Source of the DNA: Aplysia californica
Lineage: Eukaryota; Mollusca; Gastropoda; Aplysiida; Aplysiidae
Direction of reading: 5' to 3'
DNA length: 64,000 nucleotides
NCBI RefSeq assembly: GCF_000002075.1
Contig: NW_004797297.1
Location: 749,377 to 813,376, forward strand
Part shown: positions 1 to 12,748 of the stretch, one piece after another
Numbering within the stretch: position 1 is the stretch's first letter
How the letters are laid out: every line of letters starts with the position of its first letter
The notes under the pieces: model-generated
What the model was told of the DNA's origin: nothing
The model's input: the letters and a program-made list of their open reading frames with translations, nothing else
The model's database searches: none
Made by a program: the position numbers and the translations under genes

Positions 1-1034
1 TAACATATTTTTATGTTTAACACCCCTTTCAACAATGTAAGTTTATATAATAGTAGTATTTTAGTGGGCAGGACCTCCGGGTTTTACGTCCATCTCCGAT
101 AGGACAGAGCCAAATGAGCGGACTGTGGCGAGTCTTACTTAATAAAGCTCCCCAAAACAACCCGAGTTCAGGGCGCCCCTCTACGGGGATTCGAACCAAG
201 GTCATATGCTCTACAGCCCAGCATGATACTACAGTATTTTGTTCCTACCAACTGTTTGGCTTACTGCTATGCACGCATTTACTTTTATTATACTCCCATG
301 GAACCTGAATAACAAACTGATAGAACGCAGCAGGCATCTTTGTCTCCGCCGTTTGTTGACCATGTCCCTGCTTTTCCCCGTGTATACACTGGGTGCTTAC
401 GCACGCGGCTATGAAGTTGGAATTCACTAACAAAAAGGCCAGCATCGCAAAAGCAAACAGTGGATGTTTGCTCAAAAAAGAAGTCGCCAGTTTTATCAGC
501 TTCAGGAGAATGAGAGTAATGTATTATAATATGCTTTATGAGCCCATCGATAAATGTGCAATCATTTTTAAAAAGCCGGTTGCTTCGACCTCGCCTGTGT
601 TAAACCAGCAGGGGCTGAATGGGATACAGAGTCCCTGAGGAAGAAACCCCCCCCCCCCCCCCGCCGAGTTAAGATTTTAAATAGACTTTCAACACGGGAA
701 TGGTATATTTGCATCGTCTGCTTGCAACAATTAAGAACCTAGCCATTTCACCATATATGGTACCACAAAGGCATGACCAATCATGTGCAGAAAGACGGTG
801 TGCGAAAATTCCAATCAAAAGCCCAAAACAACAGTGAAAGGAAGCGTTACTTTATAGTTGGACAATAATTGTAACTTTGTAACTATGAGGTAGCGAATTG
901 CCTACCGGATTTTTGAGTCTTGTGTACCCATCCCTAAAATATAAAAACCGACATTACTAAAGTTCTCTTCTACCTTACTACGTGCGTTAAAATCTATCAT
1001 GTTATAGAACTGTTCTTGTTTGTTATGGCAAGTG
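1..1034. other. gene-free left edge with an old tRNA-derived SINE
   Basis: No coding exon is visible. About 60-240 reads on the minus strand as a degenerate tRNA-derived SINE: a B-box-like GGTTCGAATCCCC is complementary to 184-196, and a GGAGATGGACGT-type 3' body lies nearer position 75-110. A run of about 16 C begins near 647. The rest is AT-rich sequence with nothing recognised. Confidence 0.4.
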
Positions 1035-1522
1035 TGTTTTACGGCGCTCGCAACTGCCTAATGTGAGTATGAGAATATGGGAGACTTAAAACCTTTCCAG
1101 TTTTGGAAGGACTTAATTTTAAATTTTGCGCTGGTGGTGGCCGAAGCCTAATCTTCGATTTCGGACCACCAAGGATCTTTAACGTGCACAACTTGCACAC
1201 GGGACCTCCATGATTCTTCGCTCTTATCCGAGAAGGCTAGATGTTAGATCTTACCTACCTTAAGATCAGGGGTATGGCTGAAAGACAGCAGTAAGTAGCC
1301 AATGAGTGTCAGTAGAAAGCTGCAGAAAGAGTCAGGAGCCCAGAGGAGGGCGGATAGGAAGGGCGCAGAAAGTGGAGACGAAAGCAGACGACAGAACATG
1401 CAAGACAGCTGGAACGGAGGAGAAAGGAGAAGAATTTTAGAGATGAACATGTTCCGTTGCTGTCAGGTTTCGAATCCGCGACCTGCTGAGAATAAGAGGT
1501 GAACACCGTGGCCTCTAATTGT
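1035..1522 (-). mobile_element. tRNA-Glu-like SINE, old copy
   Basis: Diverged minus-strand copy of the family whose young members are at 16035-16564 and 22202-22731. It shows the conserved 3' tail (GTTTTACGGCGCTCGCAACT on the plus strand at 1035), the CCAAGGATCTTTAACGTGC block and a decayed tRNA head with B box complement around 1470. Divergence is much higher than between the two young copies, so this insertion is old. Confidence 0.75.
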
Positions 1523-1528
1523 CTTAGT

Positions 1529-1850
1529 AAGGTTTTACGGTGCTCAAAACAGCATAAGGTCAAATGAGCTTCAAGGGGTGGATGTCAACGGAGAAGTCCA
1601 AACGGGGAACCAGGCTTAAGCTGCTCATCTCTCTTGTCTCAACAGCACAAAGTCTGCTTCGACTATCAAGGCAATCCCGGAAATAACAGTCCACAAGCGT
1701 GACAAACATACAAAAGAACTTAGAAGAAGAGGAAAAATGACCACGGTAAGGAGGAGGAAAGAAAAAGCAGCAGTTTCCCCTATGTTGTTCCGGCACAGTA
1801 TGAGAGCATGACATTGATAAATCAGCCCATTTACAATTTTACTGTGCATA
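1529..1850 (-). mobile_element. second SINE fragment with the same 3' tail
   Basis: A further copy of the 3' tail (GGTTTTACGGTGCTCAAAAC at 1531) directly abuts the previous SINE. The body then departs from the tRNA-Glu-like family and includes an AACAGT..GTGACAAACATAC stretch resembling the bodies at 14454-14755 and 16743-16905. Boundaries are approximate. Confidence 0.5.
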
Positions 1851-1887
1851 AGAACATGTTAATATCCCCCTTTTGGGAATGGCCTAA

Positions 1888-2064
1888 AGCTGTCCCCGTG
1901 GTTTTATGCACCCCGCATAATTTATAGCAAAATTTAATCATTTTTTTGCATAATTTCTGATTATTTTCCTTTTGTTAAAATTATTAGAATCGCATAATTT
2001 CACATTTTTGGGCTCAGTTTTCATAATTTCAGAAATTTTCTTGCATAAAACCACGGGGACAGCT
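1888..2064. mobile_element. 177-bp MITE with perfect 23-bp terminal inverted repeats
   Basis: AGCTGTCCCCGTGGTTTTAT and three more bases at 1888-1910 are exactly inverted at 2042-2064. The interior is AT-rich and contains four spaced copies of a CATAATTT motif. There is no coding capacity. No clear target-site duplication could be set because flanks are A-rich, so the superfamily is unknown. Confidence 0.75.
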
Positions 2065-2276
2065 AAAAACGTTGCCTCTAAACAATGAGAGCCCCATTGG
2101 ACTGTTCAGTAAATTTGTCAGACGGTTTGCACAGTGCACAAGACAAGATACAGCCATGAGTGGTATGTAGCTGACCATATCAACGTCATCTCGTTATATC
2201 ATTTCCAGTTTTTCTTACAGTAGTCTTGATCAATGTAAGTAAAACTGTAGGGGGAAGAAATTGGGTGGGGGGGGGG

Positions 2277-2277
<1 letters not shown>

Positions 2278-2341
<64 letters not shown>

Positions 2342-2455
2342 GAGAGACAGAGAGAAAGAGAGAGAGGGAGAGAGAGAGAGAGAGAGGGGGAGGAGAAAGA
2401 GATTGGGAAGAGAGAGAGACAGACAGACAGACAGAGAGAAAGAAAGACTGACAGA
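2278..2455 (+). repeat. (GA)n microsatellite preceded by a G run
   Basis: A run of about 13 G is followed by about 175 bp of GA repeats with occasional C, T and GG interruptions and a GACA patch at the right end. Open frames here on both strands are products of the repeat. Confidence 0.95.
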
Positions 2456-2479
2456 GAGGTGTGTGAAAGGATCATAAGT

Positions 2480-4671
2480 TGAACAACATCATATGTGTAT
2501 CTTCTTCGTATTAGGGAATATTTGCATTAAAATTTTTTAAAATAGAAGGCGCTATACGAAAGCAAACTATCATCAGCATTATTACAATTATAGTGGATTA
2601 GTCTATTCAGGTTTGTTTGGTGGTGAATATCGATTCCAGTTAAATAGTTATCACTAAAAAAAATTATATAAAAGCACCCCGAAATAATCTTGATCTCCAG
2701 TATGGTCCGAGCTCGACAGAGTGATTTATACAACAATCCTAATCAAAAGCCCAGGCTCTAAAACGTATCAAGACCATAATGGAAGAAAAAATTCAAAGTC
2801 AAGACCTTAAAATTATTGAAATGTTGCCTTTAACATGTGCACTACTTTCACAATTTGCATAATCTAAACTGATAAACAGAATGATAGTCTCCATCCAGCT
2901 TCAGAGACTCTTTCTAAAAAAGGGTACTGTGCAATAAAAATAAGATCAAAGTATATGGTGTTCTGAACTTTTTCCATTGTGGACTTCATATGAGTCCTTT
3001 GTTTTTGGTTTGGTAGATTCTTTTAGATGATGGGTCATATTTACCCCCCCAAAAAAAACAACAAAAAACAAAACAACTTCAATTCATCACAACAACACTT
3101 GAGCAACATAATTCTTGAAACAAAAGATGTTTATCAATATCTCATGCAAAATACATCCGTCATACTGTAATATATATACATGTTCATGTGCATCGCATTT
3201 AGAAAGGGGGAAAAACATGATTCTATCTCATTCACGCATCCGCGTGACAGCATAGAAAATCCAAGGACTTGAAAGGAAAAAATATAATTCTCTATAACTT
3301 TTGCAGATCAGAGATCTTAGTCTTACATTTTCAAAATATCTTTGGTTTTGTTGTGAATTTTCAAGAACAACTCCATGGAAGAAAAGACAGAAACAGAACG
3401 TTAACGTTGCAGAAATCTTTTCCTCACATTAGGAACACTAAATACACTTACAAAAGTAATCCTGACTACTTTCTGTTGCCAGATCGTTCGTTTTTTTCAA
3501 CAGCATATATTATCATAACACTCTGGGCCAAACGTTATTGATTCTAGAATTCTGTTACAAGTAACTGAAAATGAAGACCATCGACTATAATATTACACAA
3601 CACAGGGGCAGGTCATTGTAGAAAAAACCTATAAAAGATCGACACCTTTAAGACTTTTAAAGATAAGATATTGGAAAAAAAGGCTTATTTGCAAACCTCA
3701 CAATTTCGACTAATGACCTAAAATTGATGATTAATTGCTCTTTGTTAAATTTTGATTGGTGTATCTTGTCCTTGGTTTCCCCATGTTGCCACCCACTTCT
3801 GACATTCCTTGATAAGACAAACTTGACAAACACACACTTGACACTTTTGCCAATCACAGGGAAAATCTCTCTCTTTCTCTTCTCCCTCACCACAAAAAGA
3901 CACAGAGCCACCCCCCCCCCCTCTCTCTCTCTGAGTTTCTTTTTACACACAAACACACTAACAGTCTCTGTCATACACACACTCACATATTAAAAAAAGA
4001 CTCATAAATACATCAGGTTATCATGCAACATAAGAATAAGACCCAAAATGAAAGTACTTGGGAAAACAGTACATACGAGCAAACTCATGTTGTTCAAGTG
4101 TGCAACTGATCCATAACAGATTCAATTTCACATACATGCGGTTGCTTTACTGATACATATATGAGGAAGACGTTGACACTCAGTCATTGGCAGCCAACTT
4201 GTAAATTCACTCTTTTACCATTATCATGTCCCAAAATTCAAAGCCCAGTTGTAATGTATTGCACTAATACATTGACAGTGATTTGAAAGTGCACATACTT
4301 GACAGAAGTAAAGATTTCAAACAGAAATTCTAGGCCTTCAAGCACAGAAAATTGTCATTGTAAACATAAATGGTAACATTTTACATTTTATACATTCACT
4401 GCGGATATTTCCAAGAACCCATGACTGTTTAATGAAGGTTGATAGAAAAACAACAACCCAACTATCTACAGAGAATTTTTAGTGCCTTTACACAGTTGAC
4501 ACAATGTCTGTTCCAAAATAAAGATTTAGAACTTACCAAAAAAAACCCAACCAGGTTGCAGAAAACATTTTCAGAGCTGATTTAAACAAACTTATTCTTT
4601 ACATTATCAAACTGCATACGAAGCCAATTCTATAGGTATGGCAACTGGGGTCACTTGTGAATATCAATGTT
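2480..4671. other. gene-free AT-rich interval
   Basis: No coding exon, RNA gene or clear transposon was seen. Short C and CT runs occur near 3911-3931. Confidence 0.4.
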
Positions 4672-4974
4672 CCGCGCAATCTTAAGCTGCGCATTTTAAC
4701 GATTGTATAATTGCACAGCAATCTTAAGATTGCACAGCGCGTTTTAACGACCATACAATTGTATCATTCTTGTGAGCCCTTCAGTTTCATATCTTAATTT
4801 TAATTTTCATCTTTTCACACTTCTGAAAATATACCTTGATGTGAGTAAAAGAATAAAGATGGAAGTGAATTAAACAAAAAAATTATTTAAAAAATATGCA
4901 ACATTAGCGCAATCTTCAGATAGTTGCGCATTATACGATTGCTAAAATGCGCAGCCCAATCTTAAGATTGCAGT
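4672..4974. mobile_element. fold-back MITE-like element
   Basis: GCGCAATCTTAAG..CTGCGCATTTTAACGATTGT at 4674-4707 is imperfectly inverted at about 4923-4974, and each arm itself contains the short palindrome GCAATCTTAAGATTGC. The middle (4770-4905) is AT-rich. No target duplication was identified, so the ends are approximate. Confidence 0.55.
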
Positions 4975-5127
4975 GCACTTGTCGGCGGTAAATTAACATT
5001 CTTATTTATTTTCTGACCTCACAGCAACTACTTCTTTGCAGCTAATTATCAAAAGATTTGTAAAAATTGTACTAACTTCTGTCATTTTCTTGTTAGTGCT
5101 AATTTCATCTGCAATAATAGCATTCTA

Positions 5128-5936
5128 CAGTGGAACTCGGATTCAACGAGGTCACTGTGCCCGACCTAAAATCTCGTTGAATCTGAGTGTCGTTATAGCA
5201 AACATGAGGTTTTGCGTAGATAATTACAGGCACTGAGCAAGTAATGTACAAGAGAAGACACAAGTAGTGCCTGAAATGCCTGCATATTATGAGCTGTGTA
5301 AAAAAAAGACCGATTCGTTCAAATACACACGACTGTGTCATCTCGATTGTTTACCAAAAAGTTGTGTTGCTGTGTAGTCTAGCATACGGCAACTTTTGAT
5401 TCCTTAGACCAGCGAACAATTCAGTGCGTAGATCTATGTCAAGAATAGCTTATAATTGTAATAATGATCAGTTGCCGAGGGGAAAAAAAAGACTGTGACG
5501 CGTTTGTATTTGCGACGTTCAACGCCTGGACCGCTAGTGTCCCCTCCCCGACACACACACAGTCACAAGTTTGCAGGCCACCCATCCGACCCCGACACAC
5601 GCCAGAGAAGACACGTGCGCGTGCCAACAACGCATGTGTTGATATTTTAAAAGGTTGCAGATTGGTCGCATGCAATCGGCTAAGTGAATAATGGTTCACG
5701 ATACAGGACAATGGATGGTTTCCGGGAATAGATAAAGTTCGTTCAGGGAGAAAAATTAACAAAGCCACGTCTGCGAGGGCTGTTCACCATGGAAGCCACC
5801 TTATTGAATCCAAGCTCGCTGATTTAAGAGCTCATTGAACCCGAGTTACTTTTATTGATTTTAAAGAAGAAAAAAAACCCGCGGGGAATCTATCTCGTCT
5901 CGTTGAATCCGAGCTCGTTAAATCCGATTTTCACAG
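5128..5936. mobile_element. 809-bp pogo/Tigger-like MITE
   Basis: TA dinucleotides flank it at 5126-5127 and 5937-5938. The left end CAGTGGAACTCGGATTCAAC pairs with the right end, which reads CTGTGAAAATCGGATTTAAC on the other strand. TA duplication plus a CAGTGGAACTCG start is typical of pogo/Tigger members of Tc1/mariner. No transposase is present. It contains a ~330-bp segment (5278-5603) that recurs inverted at 35146-35456 in another element. Confidence 0.7.
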
Positions 5937-5938
5937 TA

Positions 5939-8900
5939 TTTACTCACTGAATTTGAAAGGTTACTGTAATTGGTCTCTTTTAGTGCTTTTTTCCCCCTTC
6001 TTATTTAGAAAACAGTGTGAGAGATGTTCGTTAAATGTAAGTTTGTTCAAATTGGACTCCACTATATCAAAGAACACATAGCAATAAAGATGATGAGTAC
6101 AAAGGTTTTTTGTTTTTTTGTTGGTGCTTTTTTTTTTTGCTTTAATATGATTTAAATGCCCTACTAGATACAAATTATTATTTCAAAATAAAGAACTACA
6201 AAGCAGTGCATACATAACATAAATAAATATACTTACAGCCATAGAGAACATTTCCCCCAGGAAAGATTCGACAAGTAGACATAATGCGAAGTTAGCATGA
6301 CGGCAGTCACAACTTTCAGAGATACATGCTACTGGTCAACTGCAGAACAGGCATTACTATTCTTTTTTATTTTTATAATAATAAAATATTAAGAATACTG
6401 TATCTGACACAAAAATTCAATGGCTTAGCACAAGTGACAAACCTCAAGGTTCACTGCATTCAGCAATAACAGTTGATTCACTATCAAGTCCATTACAATT
6501 ACTGGTATCGGTATCATCAGGACGAATACCACGTTCAATTGTGAGACATGTTTTATTCAAGAATGAAAACAAGAAAATCTGAAGATAAATACAGGAATGA
6601 AGAAAAGAATTGAAAAATGAGAAAAACTGGGGGTGGAAATCTGGGAGAAAGACGAATTATTTTAAAAAGTTAATTCTGGGGTGTGTCATGTCTCTGAAGT
6701 AAGAAAAAAATACAAGAAACATCCATGAAAGTCAATTGTTTCTTAAGACTAGAAGAAAAGAAATAATAACAAATTACCATTTGCTGCCATTTCCCTCAAG
6801 GCAGCTTTAATTTCAACATGGCTTCATAAAAAAAGCCAAGGGTTTTAAGTTTACATGTCATGGTCCATTCTCGTTAGACTGGGTACAGAAATGTCCATCA
6901 TGTTGTCATATTTGTCCACTCAGTTATTCCAATTTGATGAATGAAACATGTAGCTGAAGAACATCACAGAAAGATCCCGTGTCAAGGTACAGCCTGTATA
7001 TTTATATGTGCGTGACGTTTATTTCAGAGGAATAGGGGGGGGGGGGGTGTATTGGAATGGCGTGCTCTCTTGCTTTCCTTTGCCAGGCCCAGAATATTTT
7101 GGCACCCTTTGGAGAAACATTCCGTCATTAATCCAATAGCATACAGTCAATTTCACAATAGCAAACAACTTAATTTGCGCAGAAGGTGCTATTCAAAATA
7201 ACAGGTAGCCATGAAGAACAACAGGCCCCAGGACAATTGGACCGTTTAGAAATGAACAGTTCACCCCCCCCCCACACAAAAAAAGAAGAAGCCAATGCTA
7301 CCCCCAACCCCAAGTGGCTTTGAACCGTGACTTTTTTCAGGTGAGTGAAATTTGTAACTGATCACATCACAGCAACAAGTCCATATCCTGAGATCCTTTC
7401 GGAGAGTGACTTCCGCCCAGTGAAGACCAATCTTTGTGTGAAGGAACCTTTATATAATAATATGATTAAGAGAAAATTTCTCAAATAAGACCGCATCTGT
7501 TTTATAAAAACATTTTGACATGCAGAAAGGAAGTCCTTATTCATGACAGAATGACCATTGACACCTCAAAAGATAGGACTTTCAGAATTTGCAAACACTT
7601 AAATTTTGGAAAGTTCAGTTCAACCACTTACAAAACAGCCCAGAGGATGGATGATTTTTTGCTATCAGAGGGAGGCTCTCTACAGATGTAAGTTTCCCCA
7701 TCAAGGGGAACTATAACCTTCTGGTTTCCAAAGCGCCAGGGACCAGAAGCCACAGGAGAAAACATCCTTCTCTGAACCAAAGTTCCTAGGAAAATAATGG
7801 TATAAATGTAAGGATAGAGGTGAGGACTTACGGTGAACAGTAACCTTCACACCAAAAACTGGGATTTCTATTTAAAGATAAATGAGGAGAAGATCTCTTG
7901 AACAGATGAAGCAGATCTCAGAAGGCTAATTAAAAAAGATCTGGTCTGACATGGGTGGGAGTGAGCTAGAGAAAAAGGACCTATACAGAGCCATCAGCTG
8001 GCGTCTTGTTTGAAGGCCATGTTCCTTTAGGGGGAGGAAGACGGCTGATGATGAACACCCACAAAAAATGATTCTTTCCCTGATAAAATATACAACACAA
8101 ACTGTCCTAAACTGTTCCTCCTTATCACTGACCAATATCATAACAAGTGAGCAATCTGTAACAGCTATTACTAAGAGTAATAGATGATGCCTAAGTCTGA
8201 CTTTGTTAAGATAAAAAGTCTCCCAGTGGAGACAATAAAGAATACATATATACAAAATTGCATTGCAAAATTAAAGTCACAACTGATAACTCCACTTTGA
8301 GTGACAACATTACAAAACAGTAACATCCTCGTACTTTTCAACAAAAGACAATGCCTCAACATGTTATACTCTCTTATTAATAACTTACTTGAACAAGGTT
8401 ATCAAAAGGGTGGATACCATTCATACACAACACAATAAACCACTGTGAGCTCTCCAATCTCTCTCTCGCTCCTTCTGTTCCAAATCTCTACTCAACACCC
8501 ATCTCCTGTCAAAGTTTGGGAGCCTATCCAATCCACTCATGACAATGTAATTGATAAAAACGAATGCTCGTACATGGCACACATACACTCTACCGCATGA
8601 ACACAAAAATGTAAAAGAAAATGCATACACATGAGGACTGAGATATCGAAATTAAAAAGGCTATAACGGGGGAGGATGGAATGATGGGGACAGCCAATCT
8701 TATGCTTTATATCACAGACCAACTTGGCAGAACAAAACCATGATTTCACATTAGTGGAGTACTTGTCTAGGAATGTATGAAAAGACAAAATAAAGCCATG
8801 AGGTCGATAGAAAAAACACAAAGGAAACCAAAGTGAAACATTTGTGCAAATTACAGAGCATGCATGACCCAGAGGTTGGAAGCAACAAGTGAGCTACATT

Positions 8901-10843
8901 TGTACACCATGACAACTATGTGGAAAGTATAAAAATAATGAGGCCACAATCTGACTGTTCACTTTACCCAAAGAGAAGCAAAAATAATATAAAGCTACAG
9001 CCACATACTCCCATCTACAATAAAAATCACAGAGAAAAAGACAACTTGCCAAAAACAAATGCTAAAAAACTACACAAGTCTGTTCCTAAAACAGCATTTT
9101 AGCCGTGGACAAGTGACATGTGATTAAAATTCACAACACTAAGACTGATAAAAATTAAAAAAAGCAAAGAGGACTTTTAAAAGTAATTCGTTTCAAAAGA
9201 AAAGTAAGCCTATATGGGCCGTCAGAGCATTAAAGAGCCAAAGCATATTCCAGTTCCAAATGTATCAACAATTAGATTATCCCTTTGCTACAAGTAGTAA
9301 TTTTTTATCAATAGTGGTCTCAGTATGCCATTGATTAGGCCCCTTATTTTTATGTCAGTGCATATCAGTCCGTTACCCATTTAACATTTGTTCTCTCAGT
9401 CTGAGGTACTGTTTCAGTTCCAAATTTGATGGTCACATAATTTCTTACTTTATACTTTGATCTTGTCTTTCCCTTCCAGTACAATGATTTAAAAAAAATA
9501 ATTTTGCTCAAATATAATCTTTATTATGAGTAGCATCCTTTACTTTTGACTCTGAGTAAAACCCTCCTAACTTTGCTTCATATTTTCATAATCAAACCCT
9601 GGACAGGACGTCAGTCTGTTCAAAGTTCCACCTCCTGACACATGCACGGACCTAAGTAAAAACCTGGGAGGAATAATGTAAAAACCCTTTCCAAGTAATG
9701 CTGTCATCAGATGAAGTTCTCTCAGGTTTCTAACCCATGATATTTCGACCATAAGTACGTCTACCTCACTACTGAGCCACAATGCAACATTGAACCTCAT
9801 ACTAAAAAATAAAGGCACTTTGGGGCAAAAGAATACAAGGAGGGAAATAAATGAAGAGAGCAAATGAGTACCCAATGGAGGAGAGACATAAAGATGAGGT
9901 ACAACGAAGGAAATGATATCACAAGATGACAGATGTGCAAGAGACAAACAATGACCTCGTAAGATTACAGATTAGTATAAAACAACCCCCCCCCCCTCCC
10001 AAATAACACCTTGATGTGAAGCAGACAACCAAATGACCTTGTTAGTAAGTTGACAGACATAATAATATAAGATAAAAAGAAATTATGTAATAAATTATAA
10101 CTTGACAGATGTGATGGAGAAAAGCAATAGTTACATAAGCTGAAAAATGTGTATGACATAAAGAAATGATCCCATAAGCTGGCAAAGGTGTATGGCAGGT
10201 GTGGTTTGCCCATTGAGCGTGGTTGTGCACTGTTGCCCAAAATTCTAAGGCCTGTGTAAAGCCCAAATAAACAGAAAATTAAAAAAATCCAGCAACAAAC
10301 ATTTTACGGATCCTCTATCAATACATGGTCCTCGCTGGCATATAAATACCATTACTGTGTCTGGGGAGTCATGTAACATTTACCATTTCATACCAAGGTT
10401 CTCAGGCATCACCCAGGCAAATAGCACATTAAGCTGTGGTAATCTAACCTGAAAAACACTCTTTTGGCTGACAGAAGTGTTGACTACACTTGTGGAAAGC
10501 TTTGCAGACCATTAGCATTAATATGACCTATAAGACAGCACAATCTCAAGTTGGAAAATTGGTCAAGGTAAGCAGACTAAAATAGACACAATCTCAGACT
10601 GTTCATGATATACTATTCCCATACCTATGCCCGCTTTATGCTAGTGCTTTGCACTGCCACCATGCTGCTCACTGAGCTGCCACTGGTTCTAGCCTTGCCG
10701 TATAGCACTGCCTCTGTGACCCTGAACTTAAGAGAGTTCAACAGGACATGCTTAGGTTACTGAGTTAGTAGAGCCTTTTCCAGGTGTGGTGCTGGGAGTA
10801 TCATTCAGGAATGCCACAAGGATTTTGTGAAAATAACTGAAAA
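5939..10843. other. gene-free interval downstream of VAC14
   Basis: No exon with convincing homology was found on either strand. G and C homopolymers occur near 7028, 7264 and 9987. Weak SINE traces are listed separately at 9720-9790. The right part may belong to longer VAC14 3' UTR isoforms. Confidence 0.4.
9620..9960 (-). mobile_element. possible degenerate tRNA-derived SINE
   Basis: On the minus strand about 9720-9780 reads GTGGCTCAGTAGTGAGGTAG followed 30 nt later by GGTTAGAAACC, which resemble tRNA A and B boxes at normal spacing. The adjoining sequence is not similar to the other SINEs in the window. The call is tentative. Confidence 0.3.
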
Positions 10844-10849
10844 TTTATT
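10844..10849 (-). terminator. candidate VAC14 poly(A) signal
   Basis: An AATAAA reads on the minus strand here, about 630 nt beyond the VAC14 stop codon, and would define a 3' UTR of ordinary length. It is the nearest canonical hexamer I found downstream of exon 17. No cleavage site or GU-rich element was verified, so the true end may differ. Confidence 0.35.
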
Positions 10850-11475
10850 AATTTGCTTTTGGAAAAAAAAAGACAGTTAATAGACATAACAACTAATATG
10901 GTGTTCAACAGAAAAAGAATACTTGGAATAATAACTGTTCTTCAAAAAAATAAAGAAAGAATGGCATCCCTGATTATTACTTGAGAGTGTCATATCAATG
11001 CAAGCGGAATGAAATCTTCAACCTGCGATGGCTTAAAAGCGCATGACCACTGTTAAGCCCAGAAGCCACCCATGGTGTATGAGGTAAAGAAGAGATTTCA
11101 TATATTAACATATGTGTATGAGACACACAATATCCTTGGTCATGATCTTAGTTTCATTTCCATAACCTCAAAGTTATGACCAGACACATTCATACTTGGG
11201 AAGAACTTTATATGGATTGACTTTGATCAAAGTATCTACATAAAAAAATTCAGCTTGTGGTTAGAAATTTAAGCATAAAGAATGAACAAGCATAAAGAGC
11301 TATTACGAGGCAATCAGACATCCTTCAATCCCCAAGTCAACCTTATTCAGTCATACTCATTGGTATGTACAGGCAATAAAACCATAATATATTGCACAGA
11401 TTTTGCGCTTATCTCGTAATAACAGTAATAATAGTACAAGTTCTTAAAAAATAAGTCTAATTCACAAATACTGTA

Positions 11476-12642
11476 TCATTTTAAATCTAAATTTTTCACT
11501 GCTGATATCTTGTACACAACTTGTTTGCGCTTGAAATCTCTGTGGTTTGCTTGCACAGACAGGAAATGACTTAACAGCTCGTCAAAGTTTATCTTTTTCA
11601 CCAATGGCCGGTCCTCACCTCTCCGTTTGCTCCTGGGAAATTGTCAAACAAAAGCGTAATCGATTATTTTTTAAAGTAGTATATTTCACAGAGGAGACTA
11701 TATGAAAAAATTTGACTTTCTTAAAAAGAGACAAAGAAAAACTCGACTTTTATCAAAAGAGACTAATTTGGGCAATGCCGATGTGTTAAATTCAGCTTCT
11801 CCTTAATTTTTCCAAAGAGAAACAATGCCAAGGAATCCCTTTCAAGCTAAACTGGATCAAACTCAAAATCACACCCAAGCAGTCAATTTGAGCTCCAGTA
11901 GAGATCAAGGATTCGTAACATGTTAGGTATTAGAAATCAAAAGAAATCAAACAAGGAAGTGCTGAAAGAAGCCCACATGAGCTGCTCACTAATTTTCTTT
12001 TTTTGAAAAGAAGTAACAAAAGCAGTTTCTGAGACAGTTGAATTGATATAATAAAGACTTTGAACATCTTTCTCTCAATGGAAAAATAGAAGGCCAACGA
12101 ATCAGGAGAGGACAACTTATTTGAAAAACCTGAACAGATGGGAGACAGGGAAAACATCATGATAATATAGGTCTTTGAGAGTATCCCAGGAGAGAAATAA
12201 ATGGAGAACCATGATCACCAATGTCTACCTCAGATCTGGCACTTAACGATGATGATAATGCATTGGGCAAATCATCATCAAGTGCCAGATCTGTGCAGAT
12301 ATCAGCAATCATGGTTCCCCATTCATTCCTTTGCTTAGATGCTCTCGAAAATGCAACATTATCCTGATCTTTCTCAGTCACCCATCATTAAGTGAGTACA
12401 GGTCACAAACAAATCTGTATAGACTCACTCTGTGTCCAGTGTGAGTGTCAGGTTGATCTGTGGTATACACTCGAGCCTGTAGCGCAGCAGCTTGAAGGCC
12501 TCAGACTGGGGCAGAATCATCAGGAGTCCATACAGGCTCTTAATCAGCTCTGGGTTCTTGTGGGCTTCCAGGAGTTGTAGCCTCAGGTCTGAAACACACA
12601 CACATACACAAGAACTGGTGATTGTAGTTTTAAATCTGAAAC

Positions 12643-12673
<31 letters not shown>

Positions 12674-12715
12674 CACACACATACACAAGAACTGGTGATT
12701 GTAGTTTTAAATTTG

Positions 12716-12748
<33 letters not shown>

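Noticed and set aside
9567-9947. 126-residue minus-strand frame
   Set aside because: No recognisable domain, overlaps a possible degenerate SINE, and no splice context.
12157-12381. 74-residue minus-strand frame between VAC14 exons 16 and 17, possible extra exon
   Set aside because: Exon 16 joins exon 17 in phase and the junction matches the family; the frame coincides with the intronic hairpin.
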